Assembly (NCBI GenBank): GCA_028285595.1
Contig: JANQOW010000102.1
Span: 1-53,673 of the forward strand
DNA: 53,673 nucleotides
Origin: Hyphomicrobiales bacterium
GTDB taxonomy: Bacteria; Pseudomonadota; Alphaproteobacteria; Rhizobiales; CAJQND01
Reading direction: 5' to 3'
The notes under the pieces: generated by a model
The model's input: the letters and a program-made list of their open reading frames with translations, nothing else
What the model was told of the DNA's origin: nothing
Database searches by the model: none
Part shown: piece by piece, positions 8,651-17,345 of the stretch
Layout of the letters: the number at the start of each line of letters is the position of its first letter
Numbering within the stretch: the first letter of the stretch is position 1
Made by a program: the position numbers and the translations under genes

Positions 8651-9731
8651 TCCGTCAGGCCCCCATATCGGCTACTACAATGATGGGCAGACCGCGGCCA
8701 GCTACGAGGTGGAGGTTAGTTTTGGACCTGACGGCCTCATGTTTGGCCCACCGGGCGAGGCACAGAACCATTGGAGCTACGAAGGGTTGGACCCTGTGCG
8801 GCCCGTGCCCCCGTCGGGACCTGCCAGACTTCGCTACGATGGGGCGCCCGAAGCCCGCCTCATCGTTGCCTCACCAAAATTTGCACGAGACGTGGTGCAA
8901 AGGGCACCGCAAGTGGGAACGCGCGCGGGCCACAAAGCCACAGCCAAGATCGCAGCATTGTGCGTTGCCGGGGTCGCGGCTTTTGCCGTGGTCAGTTGGC
9001 TCGTGCTGAGCGCGGCCCCGGCAACGGTCGCTGCGTTGGTTCCCCAATCCTGGTGGAGCTACATGGGCGAGAAAATCGAAATCAGTCTCGTCAAAAGCGC
9101 CAAGCGATGCGATGGAGCGAAAGGCAAGAGGGCTTTGGCGCGCATGGCGTTCCGCTTCTCTGAAGATATCGAAGCCAACAGCGTTCGGGTTTACGACATG
9201 CCACTCGTCAATGCGTTCGCAATGGCGGGTGAGCGCGTGGTTCTCACCAGCGGCCTGATTGCTGCCGCCCAATCTGCCGACGAGGTTGCAGGGGTTTTGG
9301 CCCATGAATTGGGCCATGTGAAAGCCCATCATCCAGAAGAGCAGCTTGTGCGCGTGTTCGGCCTCCAGTTGATCATCAGTGCACTATGGGGCGGCACGGG
9401 TATGGCTGACGCCTTGGCCCAAGGCGGGGCATTGTTGGCTGTCTTGCGCTACACGCGATCAGCCGAACGCGAAGCTGACGCCATCGCTATCGAACTTATG
9501 GAGAAAGCCAAGATTGACCCGCGGGGCTTGGCGGCATTCTTCGAAACTCTGAAGAAATCTCAAGGTGGCGACACGGGATCTGAAACAGATCAGGTGACAG
9601 ATCTCCTGCGCACCCACCCTGGGCTGGATGAACGCATTGCTGAGATCGGCAAGCTGAACGTGGGCCCGACAACCCCTGCCCTCTCTGATCAAGAGTGGCA
9701 GGATTTGCAAAACATATGTTCAGCTTCTTGA
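8640..9731 (+). CDS. Membrane-anchored M48 family zinc metalloprotease
   Basis: A 363-residue peptidase. The zinc site is complete: HELGH at 222-226 and the downstream Glu-x3-Asp (E276-D280) in SAEREADAIA. Residues 1-90 form an all-beta N-terminal domain (GYYNDGQTAASYEVEVSF) that precedes one membrane segment at about 102-134; no cleavable signal is seen. The catalytic part is therefore likely periplasmic or membrane-facing, as in the BepA/LoiP-like outer-envelope quality-control proteases, though it lacks their TPR region. It starts inside the DUF898 gene, which argues for a joint role. The substrate is unknown. Confidence 0.9.
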   Translation: MASDPSGPHIGYYNDGQTAASYEVEVSFGPDGLMFGPPGEAQNHWSYEGLDPVRPVPPSGPARLRYDGAPEARLIVASPKFARDVVQRAPQVGTRAGHKATAKIAALCVAGVAAFAVVSWLVLSAAPATVAALVPQSWWSYMGEKIEISLVKSAKRCDGAKGKRALARMAFRFSEDIEANSVRVYDMPLVNAFAMAGERVVLTSGLIAAAQSADEVAGVLAHELGHVKAHHPEEQLVRVFGLQLIISALWGGTGMADALAQGGALLAVLRYTRSAEREADAIAIELMEKAKIDPRGLAAFFETLKKSQGGDTGSETDQVTDLLRTHPGLDERIAEIGKLNVGPTTPALSDQEWQDLQNICSAS

Positions 9732-9797
9732 GCAAGCTCACGCGCCGTTGAGAGCCGAACAGCACGAAAACTCTCCAACGCCGCGCCTGTTAGATTT

Positions 9798-9833
9798 TGG
9801 ACATTGCAACCAATAAGTCTGACCAAATAAAAA
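9798..9833 (+). promoter_or_regulatory. Bipartite element copy 2 with an overlapping promoter candidate
   Basis: TGGACATTGCA (9798-9808), one base, then CCAATAAG (9810-9817), matching the element at 7411-7433. Overlapping it, TTGCAA (9804-9809) and TAAAAA (9828-9833) are spaced by 18 bases and could be a -35/-10 pair that would start transcription about 20 bases before the next ATG. Confidence 0.4.
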
Positions 9834-9861
9834 CCAAAGGCTGCCTTGTAAGGACCGGAAG

Positions 9862-10191
9862 ATGTTGGACTTGCTTTGCCGCTTGGATGCCGAGATGAGC
9901 GTTCCGGTCATGATCTTGCTCGTGATCGCGCTCTGCTACAGCATGTTCATGATCAACTTCCACGGCTCACTCGCGGAAAACCACGTGGACGCGAACCATT
10001 GGGCGGGCGCTTCTGGGGCAAACTGGCTAGAGGATTTTGTCTATCACTCCATCCGCTTCAACACCGGCCTTGGCTATAAGGCCCAGGGACGCAAGATCTG
10101 GTGGCAGGGATACCGGTTTGCTTTCATGACATACATGGCCATCATCGCTGCTTCGTTCCTCGCAGCTTTGCATATGCGCCAGTGTTCTTAA
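9862..10191 (+). CDS. Small two-helix membrane protein of unknown function
   Basis: 109 residues that I do not recognise. Two hydrophobic helices are visible, about 14-33 (VPVMILLVIALCYSMFMINF) and 85-104, separated by a ~50-residue polar loop rich in Trp, His and Asn (ENHVDANHWAGASGANWLED). It has no signal peptide and no known motif. An AAGGACCGG sequence just upstream can serve as ribosome site. It has its own promoter candidate, and the bipartite element upstream links it to the DUF898/M48 pair. The clean reading frame, the ribosome site and the lack of a better gene on either strand support it being real. Confidence 0.65.
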   Translation: MLDLLCRLDAEMSVPVMILLVIALCYSMFMINFHGSLAENHVDANHWAGASGANWLEDFVYHSIRFNTGLGYKAQGRKIWWQGYRFAFMTYMAIIAASFLAALHMRQCS

Positions 10192-10220
10192 GCGTTGACT
10201 GGTGTTGGAACGCCATCGCG

Positions 10221-10856
10221 TCAGCTCTGGTTATACCTTGCCGCCGCCCGCGAGATGCCCGCGTCCGCACCCTGCTCCTCAGCCAGACCCGTTACGACAC
10301 CCTGCCGGTCAGCCTCGGGCCTGTTCTGGCTGAGCTTCCATTTGCCTTCCAACTTCGCAATCGAGAGCTCGATCCCAACGATACCGCGCAACATCGATTG
10401 GACGAAACGCTCCGGGGCATCGCTGACCTGCCAGGGATCCTGCCGTTGCGCCTCCTGCTGATCGGTGACTGCAGAAACATTTGTCCGCAGCCAGTCAGGG
10501 TCCTTGTGGACACTCAACGGTCCTGTCGCGTGCACCGTCACGTAGTTCCACGTGGGCACCACTTTTCCGTGCTCACGTTTTGTCGGATACCATGACGGCG
10601 TGACGTAAGCTTCCGGTCCATGGAAAATGCACAGTGCGTCCACCCCGGTGTCCATAGTGGACCATTGCGGATTTGGCCGAGCGAGATGGCCGCGCAAGGT
10701 GCCGAATTCTCCCTCATCGGCGCTGAGCACAAGCGGTACATGGCTGGCCACAAGACCGCCCTCGTTCAGGGTCACCAATGTGGCGAACGGATGCTCGCGC
10801 ATTAGTGCATGTAAAGTGTCCAAATCCGTCTCGGCAAAGGCTTCCGGCACGTACAT
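10221..10856 (-). CDS. FMN-binding negative transcriptional regulator, PaiB family
   Basis: A 211-residue soluble protein with the split-barrel flavin-binding fold. The start MYVPEAFAETD, the HPFATLVTLNEGGLVASHVPLVL strand pair, and the VPTWNYVTVHATGPLSV segment are the PaiB pattern, as is the late region LSIAKLEGKWKLSQNRP. Bacillus PaiB is a repressor of sporulation and protease genes; in proteobacteria the role is not established and the name is carried over from the family. It lies 25 bases downstream of the valS stop region on the same strand... its ATG is upstream of nothing else, so it is the last gene of the valS-side unit. Confidence 0.85.
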   Translation of the reverse strand: MYVPEAFAETDLDTLHALMREHPFATLVTLNEGGLVASHVPLVLSADEGEFGTLRGHLARPNPQWSTMDTGVDALCIFHGPEAYVTPSWYPTKREHGKVVPTWNYVTVHATGPLSVHKDPDWLRTNVSAVTDQQEAQRQDPWQVSDAPERFVQSMLRGIVGIELSIAKLEGKWKLSQNRPEADRQGVVTGLAEEQGADAGISRAAARYNQS

Positions 10857-10881
10857 TTGGCCATCCCTCTCTCAGATTTGC

Positions 10882-13608
10882 TTAAGCCAAGCCTTTCAGC
10901 CGTTCCAAGGCGGCGGAGAGCTTGTCCGCTTTCGCCTGAGCTTCGACCTGCCGGGTGCGCTGTTCTTCAACCACGTGCTCCGGAGCGCGGGAGATGAAAT
11001 TCTCGTTTGCGAGCTTTGCAGCCAGACCCTTGAGCTCACCGTCGATCTTGCCCAGCTCCTTTTGCAAACGCGCGCTTTCGGCCTCCACGTCAATGACACC
11101 GCCCAGTGGTAAGGCAATCACAGCCTCATCCATAACCGCCTGAACAGCTCCTTCCGGAGCACTGTCAGCGAAGGACATGCTCTCAAGCCGCGCCAGACGC
11201 ATAATTTCAGCAGTCCAGGTTTGCGTCCAGGCGGTCTGATCTGGGCCAGCGCCTGCGATGACGCACGGCACCTTGGCCCCAGCGGGCACATTCATCTCCG
11301 CACGCACTGACCGGATCTCTGTGATCAGGCGGATCACCCAGTCCATTTCCGCATCGGAGGCACTGTCCGCCAAGCCGGAATAGCTGGGCCAGTCAGCCTG
11401 AATCAGCCAGGTGTCGCGTGCCGGACCAACTTCTCCGGTCACCCGCCAAAGTTCCTCAGTGATAAACGGCATAAACGGATGGGTGAGCAACAATATCTGA
11501 TCAAAAGCCCAGGCCGCCGCCGCCTTGGTTTCGGCCTTCGCTGGCCCATCCTCTCCGCTCAAGACCGGCTTAATCAGCTCCAGATACCAGTCACAATAAA
11601 CGTTCCAGATGAACCGATAGAGCGCGCCGGCGGCTTCGTTATAGCGATGTTGTTCAATGCCGGCGGTCACGGCGGCTGCCGTGCGTTCCACCTCGCCCGC
11701 AATCCAACGGTTGGCACCCAGCCCCAGAGCGGCAGGGTCAAAGCCGTCCACCCTCTCGCAGGCGTTCATCTCCAGGAAGCGTGCGGCATTCCAAATCTTG
11801 GTAGAGAAGTTCCGGTAACCTTCGACGCGCGACTTGGCCAGCTTGATGTCGCGCCCTTGTGCGGCCATTGCGGCCAATGTGAAGCGCAATGGATCGGCCC
11901 CGTATTCATCAATCAGCTCAAGGGGATCGATGATGTTCCCCTTGGACTTTGACATCTTGGCGCCCTTTTCATCGCGCACCAGCGCATGAATGTACACCTC
12001 GCGAAATGGCACCTCCGGCACACCCTTCTCATCTTTCATGAAGTGCATGCCGAACATCATCATTCTGGCAACCCAGAAGAAGATGATGTCAAAACCCGTA
12101 ACGAGAACGTCCGTTTTGTAATACCGCTTCAGCTCGGGTGTCTCTTCCGGCCAACCCAATGTGGAGAACGGCCACAGGGCGGAAGAAAACCATGTGTCGA
12201 GAACATCCTCGTCGCGTTCCAGCATGGTCCGCGTGCCGTAATGGCGCTCTGCCGCCGCCAGGGCCAGCGCCTCGGTTTCTTCCACAAAAACCTCGCCATC
12301 CGGTCCATACCAGGCCGGGATCTGATGGCCCCACCAAAGCTGACGCGAGATGCACCAGGGCTGAATATTGCGCATCCACTCAAAGTAAGTCTTTTCCCAG
12401 TTCTTAGGCACGAAGACGGTATCACCGTCTTCCACCGCCTTTATCGCCGGTTTGGCCAAGGTCTCTGCGTCCACGTACCATTGCTCGGTCAGGAACGGTT
12501 CGATGATGACATTTGAGCGGTCTCCATAGGGAAGTGCATGCTCGTGATCTTCCACGTCCTTCAAGAGACCGGCTGCCTCCATGCGTTCCACGATCAGCTT
12601 GCGCGCTTCGAACCGGTCCATTCCGTGCATCTGAAGCGTGGCTTCCAAGTCGGCAGACGGCTCAACCCCCTCCGTGAACTCCTCATTATCCTTCAAGAAC
12701 AGGCAAGCATGCCGGTCGAAGATGTTGATCAGCCTGAGATTTTGTCGCTTGCCCACATCAAAGTCGTTGAAGTCATGAGCGGGCGTCATTTTCACCGCGC
12801 CAGACCCTTGCTCGGGATCGGCATACTCATCAGCTACAATCGGTATCTCGCGGCCAACCAGCGGCAGAATACAGGTCTTGCCCACCAAATCCGCATAGCG
12901 TTCATCGTCCGGGTGAACGGCAACCCCGCTGTCTCCAAGCATGGTTTCGGGCCGTGTGGTGGCCACCGTGATCGTGCGTCCCGCTTCGCCTTTGATGGGA
13001 TAGTTGAAGTGCCACAGATGACCCTTGCTCTCCACCTGTACAACCTCCAGATCGGAGATCGCCGTGAGCAGCTTCGGGTCCCAGTTCACCAAACGTTTGT
13101 CTTTGAAGATGAGGCCCTCTTTGTAGAGAGAGACAAACACTTTCAAAACGGCCTGAGACAGCCCTTCGTCCATGGTGAAGCGTTCGCGGGACCAATCGCA
13201 GGAGGCACCAAGGCGGCGCAACTGTCCGGTGATGGTGCCGCCCGAAACGGCCTTCCACTCCCAGACCCGTTCGACAAACTTCTCCCGGCCCAAGTCCCAC
13301 CGCGACGGCTCCTGATTCTCCATCAGTTGGCGCTCAACAACCATCTGCGTTGCGATGCCCGCATGATCCATACCCGGCTGCCACAGCACATCCTTGCCTC
13401 GCATCCTCTCAAAGCGGATCAGAATGTCCTGTACCGTGTTGTTCAACGCATGGCCCATATGCAGCGAGCCGGTCACGTTTGGCGGTGGAATGACGATGCA
13501 GTAGCTCTCCGCATCGGGTTTCTGGCCGCAAGCAAAAGCGCCCGAGTCTTCCCAGGCCTTGTAGAGCCTTTCCTCGGTGGTGGCGGGGTCGTAGTTTTTT
13601 TCAAGCAT
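10882..13608 (-). CDS. valS: Valyl-tRNA synthetase
   Basis: Charges tRNA-Val. The 908 residues include the class I signatures HMGH at 50-53 (PPNVTGSLHMGHAL) and KMSKS at about 551-555 (GAKMSKSKGN). Between them is the editing domain (ATTRPETMLGDSGVAV; MTPAHDFNDFDVG), which clears mischarged threonine. The C-terminal ~70 residues form the coiled-coil tRNA arm rich in Glu, Lys and Ala. I use the ATG at 13608 rather than the GTG one codon earlier, since MLEKNYDP matches the usual start. popZ lies 111 bases upstream on the same strand, a common alphaproteobacterial neighbour. Confidence 0.98.
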   Translation of the reverse strand: MLEKNYDPATTEERLYKAWEDSGAFACGQKPDAESYCIVIPPPNVTGSLHMGHALNNTVQDILIRFERMRGKDVLWQPGMDHAGIATQMVVERQLMENQEPSRWDLGREKFVERVWEWKAVSGGTITGQLRRLGASCDWSRERFTMDEGLSQAVLKVFVSLYKEGLIFKDKRLVNWDPKLLTAISDLEVVQVESKGHLWHFNYPIKGEAGRTITVATTRPETMLGDSGVAVHPDDERYADLVGKTCILPLVGREIPIVADEYADPEQGSGAVKMTPAHDFNDFDVGKRQNLRLINIFDRHACLFLKDNEEFTEGVEPSADLEATLQMHGMDRFEARKLIVERMEAAGLLKDVEDHEHALPYGDRSNVIIEPFLTEQWYVDAETLAKPAIKAVEDGDTVFVPKNWEKTYFEWMRNIQPWCISRQLWWGHQIPAWYGPDGEVFVEETEALALAAAERHYGTRTMLERDEDVLDTWFSSALWPFSTLGWPEETPELKRYYKTDVLVTGFDIIFFWVARMMMFGMHFMKDEKGVPEVPFREVYIHALVRDEKGAKMSKSKGNIIDPLELIDEYGADPLRFTLAAMAAQGRDIKLAKSRVEGYRNFSTKIWNAARFLEMNACERVDGFDPAALGLGANRWIAGEVERTAAAVTAGIEQHRYNEAAGALYRFIWNVYCDWYLELIKPVLSGEDGPAKAETKAAAAWAFDQILLLTHPFMPFITEELWRVTGEVGPARDTWLIQADWPSYSGLADSASDAEMDWVIRLITEIRSVRAEMNVPAGAKVPCVIAGAGPDQTAWTQTWTAEIMRLARLESMSFADSAPEGAVQAVMDEAVIALPLGGVIDVEAESARLQKELGKIDGELKGLAAKLANENFISRAPEHVVEEQRTRQVEAQAKADKLSAALERLKGLA

Positions 13609-13719
13609 CACGAAACGGTCCTGGTGCAGGCCCTGGGTTGCAAGGGGTGAACGGGCATAGGGGACGCAAGCTTATACAAGCACGTTCGTCACGGTTTCAA
13701 CCGGATAGAATGGGGTGCC

Positions 13720-14727
13720 TTAATTTGGCTGGTTGGCCACGCGGCGCACTTCCTCGCGCACCACTTCGGTGACAATCCTGGGGAGGTTCTCATCCAACCA
13801 GGATTTCACCGCCGGCTCCAAGATCCGTCGCAGCACCAGATCCACCATGGCGTCATCGGTTTTATCGCTCCCAACACTTAGGGACGCGTGTGAACCGGCT
13901 ACAGCAGCGAGCTTTGCCATGGGATTTAAATCTGCAGCGGGCTCGCTCGCGGGCGCCGCCTCGGGAGCTGGCTCCACCGCTGGCGAAGACGTAATCGGTG
14001 CGGCAATCTCAGCGGCGGGCGCAGGACCCGGTTCCTCTTCTTGCGGTGCTGGCGCGGCGGCCCGTTCTGCAGCTGCCCAAGACAGTTCCGGCACGGGCTT
14101 ATGGCTCGGCGTGGCCGGCTCTGGCGCAGCAGCAGGTGGTTCAGGTTGAATATCCTGAATACGCGCCGCAACACTGTTGGCATTACCGCTGGATTGCTCT
14201 TCCTCAGCTTGTTGTTCCGCTACCCTCGCGGTGAGGGCCTGCAACGAGCCTGATGGCTCAATGGCGGGGGGCTCTGTCTCCGGCTTGGCCGGTTCAGTCT
14301 CCCCGGAAAAAACCGCGGCGCGAAAGGGATCGGGCGCCCCTTGGCGCGCCGGCGGGGGCTGAACGTCCTGCGGGGCTTGGTCTGTTGCAGGCTTTGCAGC
14401 TACAGGCGCCGGCTCCGGGGGATCTGCCTTGGCCGGTTCGGGGCGCAGCGTTGAAGACACGCCGTGCATCTGTTTCTGCACCGATTCGCGGGTCTCGTTC
14501 AGTTTACGGGTGAGCTCCGCAAAAGGATCGTGTGACGCATGCACCGTGGCATCGAAGGCCTGACCGGGAGGTGGCGCGGAAAACGCCGCTTCGGCGCTTG
14601 ATCCGGACGCGAAAGGATCTCCCGAAGGTTCAGGGACAGCGCTGGGGATATCTTCGTTGATGGCTTGCCTGATGGAGGACAGGATTTCTTCCATGCTCGG
14701 CTCGGCAGCTGCATTGCTCGCGCTCAT
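13720..14727 (-). CDS. popZ: PopZ-like cell-pole organising protein (DUF2497)
   Basis: A 335-residue cytoplasmic protein. The N-terminal helix (EPSMEEILSSIRQAINED) and the C-terminal helical region (about 280-335, DKTDDAMVDLVLRRILEPAVKSWLDENLP and then REEVRRVA) are the two conserved ends of PopZ. The ~230 residues between are Pro/Ala/Glu rich and disordered, and they are longer than in Caulobacter PopZ. In Caulobacter the protein forms a polar mesh that anchors the chromosome centromere through ParB. Position directly between tolC and valS is the typical alphaproteobacterial arrangement. GGTGGAAAG precedes the ATG. Confidence 0.9.
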   Translation of the reverse strand: MSASNAAAEPSMEEILSSIRQAINEDIPSAVPEPSGDPFASGSSAEAAFSAPPPGQAFDATVHASHDPFAELTRKLNETRESVQKQMHGVSSTLRPEPAKADPPEPAPVAAKPATDQAPQDVQPPPARQGAPDPFRAAVFSGETEPAKPETEPPAIEPSGSLQALTARVAEQQAEEEQSSGNANSVAARIQDIQPEPPAAAPEPATPSHKPVPELSWAAAERAAAPAPQEEEPGPAPAAEIAAPITSSPAVEPAPEAAPASEPAADLNPMAKLAAVAGSHASLSVGSDKTDDAMVDLVLRRILEPAVKSWLDENLPRIVTEVVREEVRRVANQPN

Positions 14728-14834
14728 TGGATCTTTCCACCCGTCAAATCAGCCATGATTATCCCTCAAGAATGCCCCAAGCCTGATCGCTCCTTGTGCA
14801 CAGGAACGACTTAGGCGTGATTCTTCAAGCTAAT

Positions 14835-16235
14835 CTAATCTGATTCGTTGATGTCACCGCCGAACAATTTGTCACGAACCCGCAAGTAATTTGCTTTTGG
14901 ATCGTAGCGGTTGATCCCCAGATTTAGGTCGTTGGCAGTCAGACGGCCGATAGATGCCAAGAGCTGATAGCGCGCGACGATCAGCTCGCGCTGTGCCTGA
15001 ACCAGCGAAACCCGTGAATCCACCAGTTCCTGCTCGGCATCAAGCACGTCCAAAGTGGTGCGCGATCCCACAAGCGCCTCTTGCTTGACCCCACTGAAGG
15101 CCAGTTCGTTGGCCGAAACCTGTTCGCGGGCAGCGCGGATTGCCTCATGGGCGGCAATGATGTTGTTCCACGACGTCACCACATTCTGGCGCACTTGCCG
15201 GCGGGCATCGAGAATTTGCAGGCGCCGTTGGTTGGCGGTCTGCTTTGCTTGGCGGATTTGCGAGTAGACAGTGCCGGCCTGATAAAGCGGAACTGTCAAA
15301 GACCCGACAACAGTCCCCTGCTCGTTCTTGAACAGCGTGGTGCTATCCCGTTCTCTTCGGCTGTACTGGGCCTGCAGCGAGAGTGTCGGCAACAGGTTGC
15401 CTCTCGCCACTTTGATGGCAAACCGCGCTGCAATCTCCGTGAAGGACGCCGCCAGGACCGTTGGGTTCTGCTCCTCTGCGACGCGCACCGCAGCTTTCAA
15501 GGACTTGGGCAAGCGCGCCAGGGTTCTTTTCGGATAGTAGAGCTTTCGAGGTTTAACCCCGAACACGCGGACATAAAACGCTGCGCTTGCCGCCAGATTG
15601 GACTTCGCCACCGCCAGGTTTGACTGAGACTGGCTAAGGCGTGCACGGGCCTGTGCAACGTCGGTGCGTGTAATCTCACCCACATTGAACCGTGCTTGAG
15701 AGGCTCTCAATTGCTCCTTCAGCACAGCAACGTTTTTCCGCCTGAGAGAGACGATTGTGCGATCGCGGATCACATTCATGTAGGAGGTCACGCCGTCGAG
15801 CAGGACAGTTTGCTGCACGTTCAGCAAGGTTTGGCGACCCGCTTTCACGTTTGCCTCAGCCTGTAAGGTGCCGAAATAGGTTCTCATACCCTCAAACACC
15901 GGCTGGTTGAGGGTTATGGAGTAACCGCGCGGTTGACGTCCATTCTCTGATCGGGAGGTGCGGGTAATGACCTTGTCACGCAAATAGCCGTAATCGCCGT
16001 TGGCTGTCACAGTTGGACGCCATCCGGACAGGGCTTGCGGGACCTGCTCATCGGTTGCACGCTGACGCGCCCGTTCAGCACCAAGCTGAGGGTTTTTCAA
16101 ATATGCCCTGGCCAAAGCGCGGCGCAGGCTCTCCGCTTCAGCCGATGACACGTTTGCATCGATGGTAAAGGTGCACGTGACCGTTGCAGCGCAGAGCGCT
16201 GCACAGATCAAACCACTAAGGGACTTAACGATCAC
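14835..16235 (-). CDS. tolC: TolC-family outer-membrane efflux protein
   Basis: Forms the trimeric outer-membrane duct used by type I secretion and RND/MFS efflux pumps. The 466 residues start with a signal peptide (MIVKSLSGLICAALCAATVTC, cleavage near SSAEA). Two tandem outer-membrane-efflux repeats follow, with TolC-like landmarks GYLRDK, YSITLNQPVFEGMRTYFGT, GEITRTDVAQARARLSQSQSN and VPLYQAGTVYSQIRQAKQT. The start is GTG with GGAG 9 bases upstream. No pump or adaptor gene is adjacent, so it probably serves several systems. Two perfect dyads in the 253-base upstream region may be regulator sites. Confidence 0.94.
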   Translation of the reverse strand: MIVKSLSGLICAALCAATVTCTFTIDANVSSAEAESLRRALARAYLKNPQLGAERARQRATDEQVPQALSGWRPTVTANGDYGYLRDKVITRTSRSENGRQPRGYSITLNQPVFEGMRTYFGTLQAEANVKAGRQTLLNVQQTVLLDGVTSYMNVIRDRTIVSLRRKNVAVLKEQLRASQARFNVGEITRTDVAQARARLSQSQSNLAVAKSNLAASAAFYVRVFGVKPRKLYYPKRTLARLPKSLKAAVRVAEEQNPTVLAASFTEIAARFAIKVARGNLLPTLSLQAQYSRRERDSTTLFKNEQGTVVGSLTVPLYQAGTVYSQIRQAKQTANQRRLQILDARRQVRQNVVTSWNNIIAAHEAIRAAREQVSANELAFSGVKQEALVGSRTTLDVLDAEQELVDSRVSLVQAQRELIVARYQLLASIGRLTANDLNLGINRYDPKANYLRVRDKLFGGDINESD

Positions 16236-16342
16236 CCCAAATCACTCCGCCGCTAGCCTTCATTGTCTTCCAACAGCAATTCGTACCCAACCAATGAGAC
16301 GACACTTCGGCCGGGTTCGTCAAATTACCGCCTTAAACGAGA

Positions 16343-16357
16343 GAATCACCTTGATTC
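16343..16357. promoter_or_regulatory. Perfect dyad upstream of tolC (GAATCA-CCT-TGATTC)
   Basis: Six-base arms around three bases, 108-122 bases upstream of the tolC start. It is shaped like a dimeric repressor site, but no regulator gene lies next to it. Confidence 0.35.
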
Positions 16358-16385
16358 CCTTTCTAGCGCAATTCTGCCGCCTCAG

Positions 16386-16401
16386 ATAGAACCAGTTCTA
16401 T
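16386..16401. promoter_or_regulatory. Perfect 7-2-7 dyad upstream of tolC
   Basis: ATAGAAC-CA-GTTCTAT is a full 16-base inverted repeat about 150 bases upstream of the tolC start and about 90 bases downstream of the methyltransferase stop. It could be an operator or, as RNA, a small hairpin; there is no T-run after it on either strand, so it is not a classical terminator. Confidence 0.4.
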
Positions 16402-16488
16402 GTCCAACATTAGCAAGATTCGGCAATAATGCCATTGCAGGGCTGCAACAATACCCAACAATTCGCAGATCCGAAGTCACAATCTCCG

Positions 16489-17163
16489 CTAAAAGACAAA
16501 CTCTTCACGCACCGCTTCAAATCCGGGGAGAGGCTTGGCGTTGGCGCCAAAGCCCGGGCGTTCTGAGACCGCATCTCCCGATTTGTGATAGACCCGGGCC
16601 TGATCCACCCCGCCCTCTTCCACAATCGCCGCCAGTCGACCGCCATCCTTCAATTGGTCGAACAAACGTTGCGGCACCTCTTCCACAGACCCCTCCAGAA
16701 TGATCACATCATAGGGCCCCTGTTTCGGATGACCTTCATTCAACTTGCCGGTGAGCACAGCAGCATTGTCCACGCCAAGTTCGGTGAGCAGGTTGCCTGC
16801 CTCCTCCGCCATAGCCTCAATTTCTTCAACCGCCACAACCGCATCGGCCAGATGACCCAACACGGCTGCCGAGTATCCAGTGGCACACCCAACATCCAGC
16901 ACCAGGTCTGATTTGCTCACGCCGCTGAGTTGAACCAGCCGGCCAAAGGTCATGGGCTCCATCAGATAGCGCGGGCCGGCGCCATCCTCGCCCCCAAGTG
17001 TCAGTTCCACACTTTCATCGCAATAAGCGATTGCGCGGCGCGATGCCGGCACGAACTTCTCGCGCGGGATACGTCCCATAGTGTCGATCAAACGCGGTTC
17101 GGTCACATTGTTGGGCCGAAGCTGCGATTCAACCATGTTATGACGTGCGGCCTCAAAATCCAT
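16489..17163 (-). CDS. Protein-L-isoaspartate O-methyltransferase
   Basis: Uses S-adenosylmethionine to methylate isoaspartyl residues so that damaged proteins can be repaired. With the ATG at 17163 (MDFEAARHNMVESQLRPNNV) the protein has 224 residues, normal for the family; the reading frame stays open further upstream but the extra sequence is unlike the family. GGGGA lies 10 bases before this ATG; an ATG at 17181 is a possible alternative. The SAM-binding loop is LVLDVGCATGYSAAVL, a shorter and slightly divergent form of the GSGYxT loop, and VAVEEIEAMAEEA is the next strand. In alphaproteobacteria this gene usually sits just before tolC, as here. Confidence 0.88.
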   Translation of the reverse strand: MDFEAARHNMVESQLRPNNVTEPRLIDTMGRIPREKFVPASRRAIAYCDESVELTLGGEDGAGPRYLMEPMTFGRLVQLSGVSKSDLVLDVGCATGYSAAVLGHLADAVVAVEEIEAMAEEAGNLLTELGVDNAAVLTGKLNEGHPKQGPYDVIILEGSVEEVPQRLFDQLKDGGRLAAIVEEGGVDQARVYHKSGDAVSERPGFGANAKPLPGFEAVREEFVF

Positions 17164-17345
17164 CGTTCTGAATGTCCCCATTCGGCAATCAGGCACTCCG
17201 TTGTGCCCACCTGTTGCTTTATCAAACCGAACTTGTCTCCGTCTACACGCAATGTGGCTTGCATCCACTAAGAAGCCGGTTGACCAAACGCTGAAGATAG
17301 ACAGATGTGTATCTTGAGACCTCGACCAGGAGCACACCCGAGACC

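Noticed and set aside
16386-16401. Terminator for the isoaspartyl methyltransferase gene
   Set aside because: The dyad has only a 2-base centre, which cannot form a proper loop with the full stem, and no T-run follows on the minus strand.
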